NCBI RefSeq assembly: GCF_026342015.1
Contig: NZ_JAPENL010000002.1
Coordinates: 1,555,001-1,619,000, forward strand
Reading direction: 5' to 3'
From: Micromonospora lupini
GTDB taxonomy: Bacteria; Actinomycetota; Actinomycetes; Mycobacteriales; Micromonosporaceae
DNA length: 64,000 nt
The translations under genes were made by a program, and so were the position numbers. Every line of letters begins with the position of its first letter. Position 1 is the stretch's first letter. Of the stretch, positions 39,305 to 48,052 are shown piece after piece. The notes under the pieces were generated by a model. That model was not told the origin of the DNA. It made no database searches and worked only from the letters and a program-made list of their open reading frames with translations.

Positions 39305-40270
39305 TCACGCCTCCCGCGACTGGTCGAGCGAGTCACGGACCGCCACCGCGAGTGAGACCGCCTCGGCCAGGTCGACCGGTCGGACCACTCCGGCGGGCAG
39401 CGTGTCGGCCCGCCAGCCGGGGCCGGCGGCGAGGATCAGCAGCGGGCGGCGGGGTGCCGCGAGCAGCGCGCTGAGCTGGGTCGGGTCGGCCGTGGCCCGG
39501 GTGTGTGACCAGAGCACCACGGCGGCCGGGCCGGTGCGGTTGACCGCCTCGACGAGGGCGGCCACCGGCACCCGGGCACCCAGCATCCGATAGCTGACCC
39601 CGGCCTCGGCGAGCGCGGCGGCCAACGCCTCCAGGGGCAGGGTGTGCTGCTCCTCGTCGGCGCAGGAGAGCAGGATCCGGGCGGGGCCGATGGGCGCCTT
39701 GGCCTGGCTTGCTGCCGCGAAGGCCTCCGAGACGCACCTGGAGACCAGGTGTTCGACCTCGATCAGGCCGGCGGTGGTGGCGTGCCGCTCGCCGACGCCG
39801 GCGAGCACGGGGCGCAGCAAGGTCTCCCAGGTGGCGATGACGCCGCTGGCGGCGATCGTGTGGGCGATGGTCTCGTTGATCGCCGCCGCGTCGAGGCGCA
39901 TGGCGGCGCGGGCCAGGCCCCGGGCGGCCGGGCCGGCACGGCCGACCGGGATGGCGCCGCCGCCGTCGCGGCCGGTCTGGCGGATCCGGCTCCGGGTGAC
40001 GGAGTCCACGTGTGTCCGGTCCGGTGCCTGCCGCGCCCACCGGGCCGCCTCGGCGGGGCTCACGCCCTCGGCGGTCAACCGCCGCATGGTTTCGAGGCGA
40101 GCCAGATCGGCGGGGGTGTAGCGGCGGTGGTGGCCGGGCACGTGCTCGCTGGGCCCGAGCCCGTAGCGCTGGTGCCAGGTGCGCAGCGTGGTGACCGCGA
40201 CCCCCAGCCGGCGCGCGACGGCGCCCGCGCTCAGCGCCTCATCGGCCACCCGACCGCTCCGCCGTGTCAT
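39305..40270 (-). CDS. litR: MerR-family regulator with cobalamin-binding-like domain (LitR/CarH-like)
   Basis: A 321-residue regulator. Residues 12-75 are a MerR helix-turn-helix (AGAVARRLGVAVTTLRTWHQRYG). Residues 115-320 resemble the helical bundle plus Rossmann B12-binding module of LitR/CarH photoreceptors: GERH-x9-EH at 160-174 and ExHxxP at 207-212. In CarH the first motif carries a Trp that caps adenosylcobalamin; here the position is His163. His209 could still be the lower ligand, but the following Gly is Pro212. Light or B12 sensing may thus be modified. It lies in the idi-crtI-crtE transcription unit and probably controls the carotenoid genes. The start overlaps the idi end by 32 nt. 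Confidence 0.82.
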   Translation of the reverse strand: MTRRSGRVADEALSAGAVARRLGVAVTTLRTWHQRYGLGPSEHVPGHHRRYTPADLARLETMRRLTAEGVSPAEAARWARQAPDRTHVDSVTRSRIRQTGRDGGGAIPVGRAGPAARGLARAAMRLDAAAINETIAHTIAASGVIATWETLLRPVLAGVGERHATTAGLIEVEHLVSRCVSEAFAAASQAKAPIGPARILLSCADEEQHTLPLEALAAALAEAGVSYRMLGARVPVAALVEAVNRTGPAAVVLWSHTRATADPTQLSALLAAPRRPLLILAAGPGWRADTLPAGVVRPVDLAEAVSLAVAVRDSLDQSREA

Positions 40271-40856
40271 CCGCCGACGATCCGGACGGGGTCATGGTGG
40301 AGCCGGGGGCGCCCGACGGCCCCGAGGGGCGCAGCAGACGGTTCACCACCCCGCCCAGCCAGGGCGCGTACGACCGGGGGTCGCGGTCGAGTTCGGCCTC
40401 CAGAGCGGCCGGGTCGGCCCAGCGCAGCTCGGCCACCTCGTCCGGGTCGGGTCGCAGCGGGGCGGCGGGCAGGAAGTCGCCGCGCAGCACGTGGTCGTAC
40501 TCGAACTCGACCCGACCGGAGGTCGGATCCTCGGCGTAGTAGACGTAGACGCCCACCTCGGTCAGCTCGACCGGGCCGGTGCCCAGCTCCTCCTTCAGCC
40601 GCCGGTTGGCCGCCTCGGTGAGCGATTCGCCGGGTCGCGGGTGGCCGCAGCAGGAGTTGGCCCAGCGCAGCGGGAAGCGGGTCTTGACCGCGGCCCTTCG
40701 TTGCAGCAGCACCTGGCCGTCCGGGTCGATCAGCAGCACCGAGAAGGCCCTGTGCAGTTGCCCCGGCGGCTGGTGGGCGGCGGCGACAGTGGTGTCACCG
40801 TGGGCCTGCCCGGCGTCGTCGACCAGCTCGACGAGGTGGTCCTCGCGGCTGGTCAT
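40239..40856 (-). CDS. idi: Isopentenyl-diphosphate delta-isomerase, type I
   Basis: A 205-residue Nudix-fold isomerase interconverting IPP and DMAPP. The catalytic Cys is in ANSCCGHPRPGE, the acidic residues in RLKEELG, and the second catalytic Glu in VEFEYDHVLRG. A 35-residue Pro/Ser-rich C-terminal tail is extra. The ATG at 40856 overlaps the crtI stop (ATGA). It supplies substrate for the adjacent GGPP synthase. Confidence 0.93.
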   Translation of the reverse strand: MTSREDHLVELVDDAGQAHGDTTVAAAHQPPGQLHRAFSVLLIDPDGQVLLQRRAAVKTRFPLRWANSCCGHPRPGESLTEAANRRLKEELGTGPVELTEVGVYVYYAEDPTSGRVEFEYDHVLRGDFLPAAPLRPDPDEVAELRWADPAALEAELDRDPRSYAPWLGGVVNRLLRPSGPSGAPGSTMTPSGSSADDTAERSGGR

Positions 40857-42334
40857 CGGCCTTCTCCGGTGATCCGGCCGGCGGCCAGCTTGCCGGAGAT
40901 CAACACCATCGGTACGCCCACACCGGGCTGGGTGCCGGAGCCGACGAAGACGACGTTCGACAGGTCGCGGTGCAGGTTCGACGGGCGGAACGGCCCGGTC
41001 TGGAAGAGGGTGTGCGCGGCGGCGAACGGGGTGCCGGCGGCCATTCCCTGCTCGGCCCACTCGGCTGGCGTGATCGCCTGCAACACCTCGACCCCGGCGC
41101 CGAAGCCCACGTACCCGCGCTCCTCAAGCGTGCCGATCAGCTGGTCGCCGTAGCGCCTGGTCAGGTCGCCCCGCCACTCGAACGGCGCCCGGTCGAGGTT
41201 GGGCACGGGCGCGAGCACGTAGTAGGTGTGCCGGTCCGGTGGGGCCACCGACGGGTCGGTCCGACTGGGGTTGGTCACCAGCAGTGACGGATCGGTCATC
41301 AGCTCGCCCCTGCGGATGACCTCATCGAAGGTGCCCTTCCACGCGCGTCCGAAGTGGATGTTGTGGTGGGCGATCTTCGCATATCCCTGTCGCGAGCCGA
41401 CGTGCAGGACGACGCAGGAGGGTGAGTAGGTGAGGCGTCGCGCGGGCGCGGCGGGGAGCAGGTCCCGGTAGGCGACCGGCAGGTCCGGGTTGAGCACCAC
41501 GACGTCCGCCGGCACCAGCTCGCCGTCGGCGGTGAGTACGCCTGTGGCCCGGCCGTTCGCGGTCTGGACCCGGGTCACCGTCGTGTCGTACCGGATCTGC
41601 ACGCCGTGCTTCTCGGCGGCGCCGGCCATCGCCCGGGAGACCGCGTGGATGCCGCCGCGGGGGAAGTAGACCCCGGCCACCGAGTCGAGGTACGCGATGA
41701 CCGCGTAGATGGCAAGCGCGTCGTGTGGGGCGAGCCCGGCGTACATCGCCTGGAAGGAGAAGATCCGCTGGGTGCGCGGGTCCCGGAAGAACTGGTTGAT
41801 CTTCGTTTGGAGGCGGCGGAAGGCCCCGCCGGTGAGCAGCTTGAGCAGGTTGCCGGTGATGAGGTCGGTGGGCGCGTCCAGGTTGCGCTCGATGAAGTCG
41901 GCCCGCTCCAGCCGCCACAGCTCCCGGGCGTAGTCGACGAAGCGCAGGTAGCCGTCGGCCTCCCGGGGCCCGCAGACCCGGGAGATCTCGGCCGCCATCC
42001 GGGTGGTGTCGGTGAGCACGTCGAGGGTCGAGCCGTCCGGGTAGTACGCCCGGTAGGCCGGGTCGAGCGGCGTCAGGTCGAGCCAGTCGTGCAGCTCCTC
42101 GCCGACCGCGCCGAGCGCCTCGGCGATGAGGTCGGGCATCGTGAGCACGGTCGGGCCGGTGTCGAACTCGTACCCGTCGACGGAGAGTCGGCCCGCGCGC
42201 CCGCCGGGGACCGGCTCGCGCTCGAGCACCGTCACCTGTCGGCCGCTGCCGGCCAGGTGCAGCGCGCAGGCGAGCCCACCCAGGCCGGCGCCGACGACCA
42301 CCACCCGGTCCGTCCGTCCCGTCACCGTCCGCAC
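40853..42334 (-). CDS. crtI: Phytoene desaturase (CrtI type)
   Basis: A 493-residue FAD-dependent desaturase converting phytoene to lycopene (or an intermediate). The dinucleotide-binding motif is VVVGAGLGGLACALHLA, followed by EREPVPGGRAGR and FDTGPTVLTMPD. The C-terminal carotenoid-enzyme signature is GSGTQPGVGVPMVLISGKLAA. GTG 42334 is preceded by GAGGAGG. It overlaps idi by four bases, within the minus-strand arm crtE-crtI-idi-litR. Confidence 0.94.
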   Translation of the reverse strand: MRTVTGRTDRVVVVGAGLGGLACALHLAGSGRQVTVLEREPVPGGRAGRLSVDGYEFDTGPTVLTMPDLIAEALGAVGEELHDWLDLTPLDPAYRAYYPDGSTLDVLTDTTRMAAEISRVCGPREADGYLRFVDYARELWRLERADFIERNLDAPTDLITGNLLKLLTGGAFRRLQTKINQFFRDPRTQRIFSFQAMYAGLAPHDALAIYAVIAYLDSVAGVYFPRGGIHAVSRAMAGAAEKHGVQIRYDTTVTRVQTANGRATGVLTADGELVPADVVVLNPDLPVAYRDLLPAAPARRLTYSPSCVVLHVGSRQGYAKIAHHNIHFGRAWKGTFDEVIRRGELMTDPSLLVTNPSRTDPSVAPPDRHTYYVLAPVPNLDRAPFEWRGDLTRRYGDQLIGTLEERGYVGFGAGVEVLQAITPAEWAEQGMAAGTPFAAAHTLFQTGPFRPSNLHRDLSNVVFVGSGTQPGVGVPMVLISGKLAAGRITGEGR

Positions 42335-42362
42335 GTGACCACCTCCTCGATAAGATCGCTCA

Positions 42363-43505
42363 TCAGGCCCGCCGGCTGGTGGCGGCGGTGGCCAACCCGG
42401 TCAGCGCGGTACGCGCCGTCCGGTCCACGGGCGCGCTGTCGAGCGCGGCCAGGGCGTCGCCCACCCGCTCGGCGATCATCCGCTCCACCCGGGCCACCGC
42501 GCCGGTCTCGGCGACCAGGTCGGCGAGCCGGTCGACAGGCTCGCCGTCGGCCTGTTCCAGGTCTCGGAGCTGGCCGGGCGTGGCCAGTTGCCGCGCCAGC
42601 ATGAGCAGCGTGGTCGGCTTGCCGGTGCGCAGGTCGTCGCCGGCCGGTTTGCCGGTCGCCGCCGGGTCGCCGTAGACGCCGAGCAGGTCGTCGCGGAGCT
42701 GGAAGGCCTCGCCGACGGCCAGGCCATAGCGGGTGTACGCGGTGACCAGCGGGGCGTCGGCGGTCACCCCGGCCAGGAAGGCGCCGAAGAGCAGCGGCTG
42801 TTGAACCGTGTAGCTGGCGGTCTTGTAGCGGGCCACGCGCAGAGCCCGGTCGACCGACCAGTTGGTCGGATCGTTCTCGCCGAGCACGTCCAGGTACTGC
42901 CCGGCGACGGTCTCGACGCGCATCTGGTCGTAGCAGCGGCGGACCTCGAACAGCCGGGCCGGGGTGATGGTGGCGCGGGCGAGCAGCTTGTCGGCCCAGA
43001 CCATGCAGAGGTCGCCGATGAGCACTGCCGCCGCCTCGCCGAACCGGCCGGGGTCGCCCCGGTGGCCGGCGGCGACGTGCTGCGCGGCGAGCGCGACGTG
43101 TGCGGTGGGCCGGCCGCGGCGGGTGGTGGAGGCGTCCATCACGTCGTCGTGCACCAGCGCGAAGGTGTGCAGCAGTTCGAGGGCGGCCAGCGCCGGCAGG
43201 ACCGGCGGCAGCGGCTCGGTGCCGCCGACCGCTCCGCGCCAGCCCCAGTAGGCGAACGTGGATCGGATCCGCTTGCCGCCGGCCAGCACGGCTTCGCGCG
43301 CCGCGGACGCGAAGCCGCCCATGGCCGCGTCGATCTCGGTGAGTGCGTCGACCTCGGCGGTGAGGAAGGTGGCGAGGGTCTCGTCGACCGCCGTGATCAG
43401 GTCCTGGGTGTACGCGGCCAGGACGGCGCGGACTGGATCGTCCCTGTCGCCCGGGCCCGTCGGCGCCACACGTGTCGCGTTGCCCGCAACTGCGTCGTTG
43501 GCCAT
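42363..43505 (-). CDS. crtE: Geranylgeranyl diphosphate synthase (polyprenyl synthetase)
   Basis: A 380-residue class I prenyltransferase. The first aspartate-rich motif is LVHDDVMD and the second QLRDDLLG; GGKRIR near residue 75 is the family Lys/Arg cluster. It makes GGPP for phytoene synthase. It is the first gene of the minus-strand arm; its ATG lies only 9 bp from the 16-bp palindrome in the divergent crtE/crtB promoter region. Confidence 0.93.
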   Translation of the reverse strand: MANDAVAGNATRVAPTGPGDRDDPVRAVLAAYTQDLITAVDETLATFLTAEVDALTEIDAAMGGFASAAREAVLAGGKRIRSTFAYWGWRGAVGGTEPLPPVLPALAALELLHTFALVHDDVMDASTTRRGRPTAHVALAAQHVAAGHRGDPGRFGEAAAVLIGDLCMVWADKLLARATITPARLFEVRRCYDQMRVETVAGQYLDVLGENDPTNWSVDRALRVARYKTASYTVQQPLLFGAFLAGVTADAPLVTAYTRYGLAVGEAFQLRDDLLGVYGDPAATGKPAGDDLRTGKPTTLLMLARQLATPGQLRDLEQADGEPVDRLADLVAETGAVARVERMIAERVGDALAALDSAPVDRTARTALTGLATAATSRRA

Positions 43506-43514
43506 GTTGGCGAG

Positions 43515-43530
43515 CGTACCCTAGGGTACG
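43515..43530. promoter_or_regulatory. 16-bp perfect palindrome in the crtE/crtB divergent promoter
   Basis: CGTACCCTAGGGTACG is a perfect palindrome located 9 bp before the crtE start and 39 bp before crtB. It also carries TACCCT, a usable -10 box, on both strands. Just beside it GCGTCGAT is repeated directly (43535-43542 and 43547-43554). This is the natural candidate for the operator of the LitR/CarH-like regulator. Confidence 0.5.
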
Positions 43531-43569
43531 AGTTGCGTCGATTGGTGCGTCGATAATTGAGGAGGGCCG

Positions 43570-44493
43570 GTGGACACGGATCTCACCGCTGCCTATGACC
43601 GGTGTCGTGAGCTGCACAAACGTCACGGTCGTACCTACTATCTCGCCACCCGGTTGCTCCCCGCGTGGAAACGACGACATGTGCACGCCCTGTATGGATT
43701 CACGCGGTACGCCGACGAGATCGTCGACCGCACCGAGGACCTGCCGCCGGCCGAGCGGGCGGCCCTGCTCGACGACTGGGCCAGCAGGTTCGTGGCCGGC
43801 CTGCGCGGCGCGCCTGTCGACGACCCGCTGCTGCCGGCGGTGTTGCACACGATTGCCGTCTTCGATCTCGACCGGGACGACTTTGCGTCGTTTCTGAAGA
43901 GCATGGCGATGGACCTGACCGTCACCTCGTACGCGACCTACGACCACCTGCTCGACTACATGGAGGGCTCGGCGGCGGTCATCGGCACCATGATGCTGCC
44001 GATCCTGGGCAGCAGCGATCCCGTGGCGGCCCGGGAGCCGGCCCGGCAGCTCGGCTTCGCCTTCCAGCTCACCAACTTCATCCGCGACGTCGCCGAGGAC
44101 CTCGACCGGGGTCGCACCTACCTGCCCGACGAGGACCTGGCGAAGTTCGGCGTCACCCGTGACGACCTGGCCGAGGCCAGCGCCCGCGGGCGCGGTACGC
44201 CCCGGACACGCGAGCTGATCGAGTACGAGGTGACCCGGGCCCAGGCGCACTATGCCGCCGCCGCGCCCGGCATCACCATGCTCGCGCCGGCGTCGCAGGC
44301 GTGCATGCGCACCGCGTACGCGCTCTACGGCGGCATCCTCGACGAGGTGGCCGCGCAGGACTACGACGTCTTCACCCGCCGGGCCCTGGTGCCGCAGCGG
44401 CGGCGGATGGCGGTGGCCGCCCGCGCTCTGCTCACCTCGACAGGTACCCCGGTCACGATCCCCGGGCCGACGGTCCAGCCGGCGGCCCGGTGA
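43570..44493 (+). CDS. crtB: Phytoene synthase
   Basis: A 307-residue squalene/phytoene synthase joining two GGPP molecules. The first Asp-rich motif is YADEIVDR; the second is NFIRDVAEDLDRGRTYLP. YLATRLLPAWKRRHVHALYGF is the usual N-terminal region (given in family order, residues 24-44). The GTG at 43570 follows GAGGAGG. Its stop overlaps the photolyase start (GTGA), so pigment synthesis and DNA repair are coupled. Confidence 0.94.
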   Translation: MDTDLTAAYDRCRELHKRHGRTYYLATRLLPAWKRRHVHALYGFTRYADEIVDRTEDLPPAERAALLDDWASRFVAGLRGAPVDDPLLPAVLHTIAVFDLDRDDFASFLKSMAMDLTVTSYATYDHLLDYMEGSAAVIGTMMLPILGSSDPVAAREPARQLGFAFQLTNFIRDVAEDLDRGRTYLPDEDLAKFGVTRDDLAEASARGRGTPRTRELIEYEVTRAQAHYAAAAPGITMLAPASQACMRTAYALYGGILDEVAAQDYDVFTRRALVPQRRRMAVAARALLTSTGTPVTIPGPTVQPAAR

Positions 44494-45815
44494 CAGCGGG
44501 CACCGCGATCGTGCTCTTCACCCGCGACCTGCGGGTGCACGACCACCCGGCGCTGGCCACCACCTGCGCGGCGTTCGACAGGGTGGTGCCGCTGTACGTG
44601 CTCGACCCGGCGCTGGCCGGCCTCTCGGCCAATCGCACCCGGTTCCTGCACCAGGCGCTCGCCGACCTGCGCGACGCGCTGCGCGAGCGCGGCGGTGACC
44701 TGGTGGTGCGGCGCGGCGACCCGGTGGCCGAGACGATCCGGTTGGCCGGCGAGGTCGGCGCGACAGCCGTGGCGCTCTCCGCCGACGTCAGCCACTACGC
44801 CCGTGGGCGCGAGCGGCGGCTGCGCGCCGAGTGCGAGCGGCACCGGCTGCGCCTGCGGCTCTTTCCGGGGCTGACCGTTGTCGAGCCGGGCGCGCTGCGC
44901 CCCGGCGGCGGAGGCGACCACTACCGGGTGTTCAGCCCGTACCACCGGGCGTGGACGGCCGCGCGGTGGCGCGACGAGCTGGCCGCGCCCCGCCGGATCA
45001 CGCTGCCCGACGGGGTACGCGTGGGTCGGGTGCCGACGCCGCCGGCCGGGGAGTCACCGGACGCGGCCACCGGTGGCGAGCGGATCGCCCGCCAGCGGCT
45101 CAGCGACTGGCTGCCCGAGCTGGGCAGGTATGACGAGCAGCACGACGACATGGCCGGCGACGACACCTCACGGCTCAGCCCGTACCTGCGCTTCGGCTGC
45201 GTGTCCCCGCTGTCGGTGGCCAACCGCGCCGGCGACCGGTCCGGACCGTTCGTGCGGCAGGTCTGCTGGCGCGACTTCTACTACCAGGTCACCGCCGCGT
45301 TCCCGGAGATCTCGACGGCCGCCTACCGGCGGGGCGTCACCGAGCAGTGGCGTTACGACGACGATGCCCTGGTGGCCTGGGCCGAGGGGCGGACCGGGAT
45401 GCCGATCGTGGACGCCGGGATGCGGCAGATGCGGGCGCAGGGCTGGCAGCACAACCGGGCGCGGCTGATCACCGCCGGCTACCTGACCAAGCACCTGGGT
45501 CAGGACTGGCGGGCCGGGGTGGCTGTCTTCTTCCGCTGGCTGCTCGACGGGGACGTGGCAAACAACTCCGGCAACTGGCAGTGGGTCGCCGGCACCGGCA
45601 ACGACACCAAGCCGTACCGGGGGTTCAACCCGGTACGGCAGGCCGAGCGGTACGACCCGGCCGGCGACTACGTGCGCCGCTGGGTGCCGGAGCTGTCGGC
45701 GGTGCCGGGCAAGGCGATCCACCAGCCGTGGAAGCTGCCCGAGGATGTCCGCCACACGCTTGACTATCCGCCGCCGCTCTCCGTGCCCGGCACCGACCCG
45801 GTCTGGCTGCGCTGA
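44490..45815 (+). CDS. phr: Deoxyribodipyrimidine photolyase
   Basis: A 441-residue FAD-containing CPD photolyase. The N-terminal alpha/beta domain binds an antenna chromophore (VLFTRDLRVHDHPAL). The FAD domain shows RLSPYLRFGCVSP, WRDFYYQV, GMRQMRAQGWQHNRAR and ANNSGNWQWVAGTGND, including residues for flavin and lesion binding. GTG 44490 overlaps crtB; the frame is open upstream only because crtB is there. Light-induced co-expression with carotenoids is a known actinobacterial theme. Confidence 0.95.
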   Translation: MTAGTAIVLFTRDLRVHDHPALATTCAAFDRVVPLYVLDPALAGLSANRTRFLHQALADLRDALRERGGDLVVRRGDPVAETIRLAGEVGATAVALSADVSHYARGRERRLRAECERHRLRLRLFPGLTVVEPGALRPGGGGDHYRVFSPYHRAWTAARWRDELAAPRRITLPDGVRVGRVPTPPAGESPDAATGGERIARQRLSDWLPELGRYDEQHDDMAGDDTSRLSPYLRFGCVSPLSVANRAGDRSGPFVRQVCWRDFYYQVTAAFPEISTAAYRRGVTEQWRYDDDALVAWAEGRTGMPIVDAGMRQMRAQGWQHNRARLITAGYLTKHLGQDWRAGVAVFFRWLLDGDVANNSGNWQWVAGTGNDTKPYRGFNPVRQAERYDPAGDYVRRWVPELSAVPGKAIHQPWKLPEDVRHTLDYPPPLSVPGTDPVWLR

Positions 45816-46520
45816 CGGGCAGTTGGAGCCCACGCCTGCCAGACCCGTCCGCCGCCGCGGCCAGCTTCGCGGGCGCCTGCGTGGCGTGCGATCGCGGCTA
45901 CCGGTCCGGAACGCCGCTCGGCAAGGTGATCGCCGACTGAGCGCACGTGGCCTGCGCCGACGTGGTCTGCGAGCGCGACCGGATCCCGCTCGGGGAGACC
46001 TTCGCCTCGCAGAAGCCCTCCGACTGTCGACTCGGCAAAGCCCCCTCATCGGCCCGAGTCACCCGATGACCAGGTTGCCGTTTGTTCCGGACCGAACGAA
46101 AACCGGGAAAGCACTCACGCTGGCGTCTAGCGGCCATGACCGCGGTCTCCGCTGTGGCCCCGCTGAGATGGCGGGCGCTGGGACGAAGGCCTGCCCATAC
46201 TTCCCCCATGTACGGCTCTCGCGGTGTTCACCGGGAACGCCAGTGCGGCTCGGTGTGCCGCCTCCGCTCCTGGCACGGTTGAAGGACCCCTTGGCGAGGG
46301 AGCGGGCGGGCCCGCTGTAGGGGGTTGGGGCCGTGCCGACTTCCGGTCGTCAAGATCGACTTGGTGAAGCACCTGCTTGATGTAGGTGGCCTGCTTCGGT
46401 GGCGACAGTTTGAGGAGGGTTGCGGTGTCGAGGTAGTGAGGCCGATTCGGGTCGTCGATCTGGACCCGGGCCCGTATGGCGTCTGGGTAGAGGAGGCGGC
46501 GTACCGCCGCGGGCAGGGGC
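45816..46520. other. Decayed region without an intact gene
   Basis: About 700 bp between the photolyase and the integrase remnant. On the plus strand short stretches such as ACVACDRGYRSGTPLGKVIAD end in stops. On the minus strand 46325-46505 encodes a coherent fragment (YPDAIRARVQIDDPNRPHYL, LLKLSPPKQATYIKQVLHQ) of an unrecognised protein lacking both ends. Base composition drops locally. It looks like rearranged mobile-element debris. Confidence 0.55.
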
Positions 46521-46524
46521 GACC

Positions 46525-46810
46525 GGGGCTCGGTGTGGCGGCTGCTGCGCCGCCTCGCCACCACGGCGCAGATCCCGGTGAAGATGAGCCCCCACGTGCT
46601 GCGCCACACCTGCGCCACCCTCGCCCGCGACGCCGGTGCCCGCCTGGGAGACGTCCAGGAGCACTCGGGCACGCCGACGCACCACCACTCGCTGCTACGA
46701 CCACGACGGGCAGCGCCTCGACCGTGCGACGACCTACACCCTTGCCGCGTACCTCACCGCCGCCGGCGACGCGCATTCCGACGAGCATTCCGCGGAATCG
46801 GCAGAGGGGG
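46525..46810 (+). pseudogene. Tyrosine recombinase (integrase) C-terminal remnant, frameshifted
   Basis: Catalytic motifs of a phage/AICE-type integrase are all visible but in three different frames: HVLRHTCATLARDAGARLGDVQ in one, ALGHAD in the next, and TTRCYDHDGQRLDRATTYTLAAYL in the third. These supply HxxR, the GH box and the nucleophilic Tyr. Two frameshifts within about 60 bp and loss of the N-terminal half mean it is inactive. A short fragment at 47099-47280 (GMAIGLIDAFAERDAAGLAALD, then a shifted SGYRARRVCEHVTAGG) is probably another broken gene. Confidence 0.72.
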
Positions 46811-47303
46811 ACCGGTATGCCCGGCCGGAGCTACGGTCCGGGTCTGTACGCTGCCTGATCTCGCCCGGCCGGGGCGAGAACGAAAGCACGCACCTGGTCG
46901 TGCTCGACGTGCTGGTGAACCTACGCGCGATCGACCCGATCGGCACCAGCCAGGTCTGGGCCGCCCGCACGCCCATACAGGGGTAGGGGAGTCCGGATCG
47001 CGGCGCTAACGCCGACTCGCCCAGCTCGACACCGACGGCCACCAGCCGTTGCTGGCCCCCACTTAGCGCGCACCCGCGTGATGATCCGATGCCCTAGGGT
47101 GACCAGCATCGTCGATGTGGACGACGAGCTGGACCACCAGGGCATGGCGATCGGGCTGATCGACGCCTTCGCCGAACGCGACGCGGCAGGTCTGGCCGCG
47201 CTCGACGCCGCTGGCCGGGCAGCGGCTACCGGGCCCGCCGGGTGTGCGAGCACGTCACCGCCGGTGGCTGAACACCCATCACGATCTTGGGGAGGACATG
47301 CAC

Positions 47304-48050
47304 ATGACCCGCCAGCTGCACGAGGTGGACTACGCCACCGCCCCCCGCTCGCCGTGGAAACGGCCGGGCACCATCGCCGCCGCCGTGCTCCTCGCCCTGG
47401 TCGTCATCGCCGGCGTGGTGGTCGCGCTGATGGGTGGCGATGATGGCGTGCCGTCGCCTGCTCCTTCGAATGCTCCGGCCTCACAGCCTGCGGGCGGCAC
47501 CTCCACCGCCGCTGAGGCGCTGCCCACGGCGATTCCCACCACCGCACCCCGCGGTGTGACGTGGGAACTGGTCGGTCAAGTCGCTGCGCCCAGGAGCGCG
47601 ACGGCCGGGCCCCGCCAGGTTGCGGGCGGAGTCGCGTCCGGCTACGCGCACACCCCGGAAGGCGCGCTTATCGCCGCCGCCCAGCTGGCGTTGCGCTCTG
47701 ACCTCTACGCAGGCCGTGAGTCCTGGGAGCCCACCGTCACCAAGCAATTCACCCCTGGCGCCGACCGGGACCGGCTCTTGGCCATGTACGCCGAATATGA
47801 TCCGGTGCCACCGGTCGAGGCAGCCGACCGCGCGACCATCGGCGGGTACCGCTACATCAGCTACTCGACTGATACGGCCGTGATTGCGATGGCGATGCGG
47901 GTACCCCGCAGCTCGGCGTGGGTCACCCTCACGCTCACCGTGCGGTGGATGGATGGCGACTGGCGCATGGTCCCGCCGCCTGGCGGTAACTGGCAGGCGC
48001 TCCAGGCCCCGGCACCAGACCTGTCCAGCGTCGTCACCTGGGGACCGTAG
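47304..48050 (+). CDS. Conjugation-associated single-TM protein (DUF8175/VirB8-like)
   Basis: A 248-residue protein with a short cytoplasmic start, one membrane helix (IAAAVLLALVVIAGVVVALM), a Pro/Ala/Thr linker and an extracytoplasmic domain (VASGYAHTPEGALIAAAQLALRS in part) typical of the small membrane proteins of actinobacterial conjugative elements. VirB8/TcpC-like proteins scaffold the transfer channel. ATG 47304 is chosen for its spacing from GGGGAGG; ATG 47298 is too close. It is followed after 2 bp by the VirB6/TrbL-like gene. Confidence 0.7.
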   Translation: MTRQLHEVDYATAPRSPWKRPGTIAAAVLLALVVIAGVVVALMGGDDGVPSPAPSNAPASQPAGGTSTAAEALPTAIPTTAPRGVTWELVGQVAAPRSATAGPRQVAGGVASGYAHTPEGALIAAAQLALRSDLYAGRESWEPTVTKQFTPGADRDRLLAMYAEYDPVPPVEAADRATIGGYRYISYSTDTAVIAMAMRVPRSSAWVTLTLTVRWMDGDWRMVPPPGGNWQALQAPAPDLSSVVTWGP

Positions 48051-48052
48051 CC

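Noticed and set aside
46127..46788. Intact minus-strand genes in the decayed region
   Set aside because: Only about 60 residues look protein-like; the remainder is antisense to the integrase remnant and lacks a credible start.
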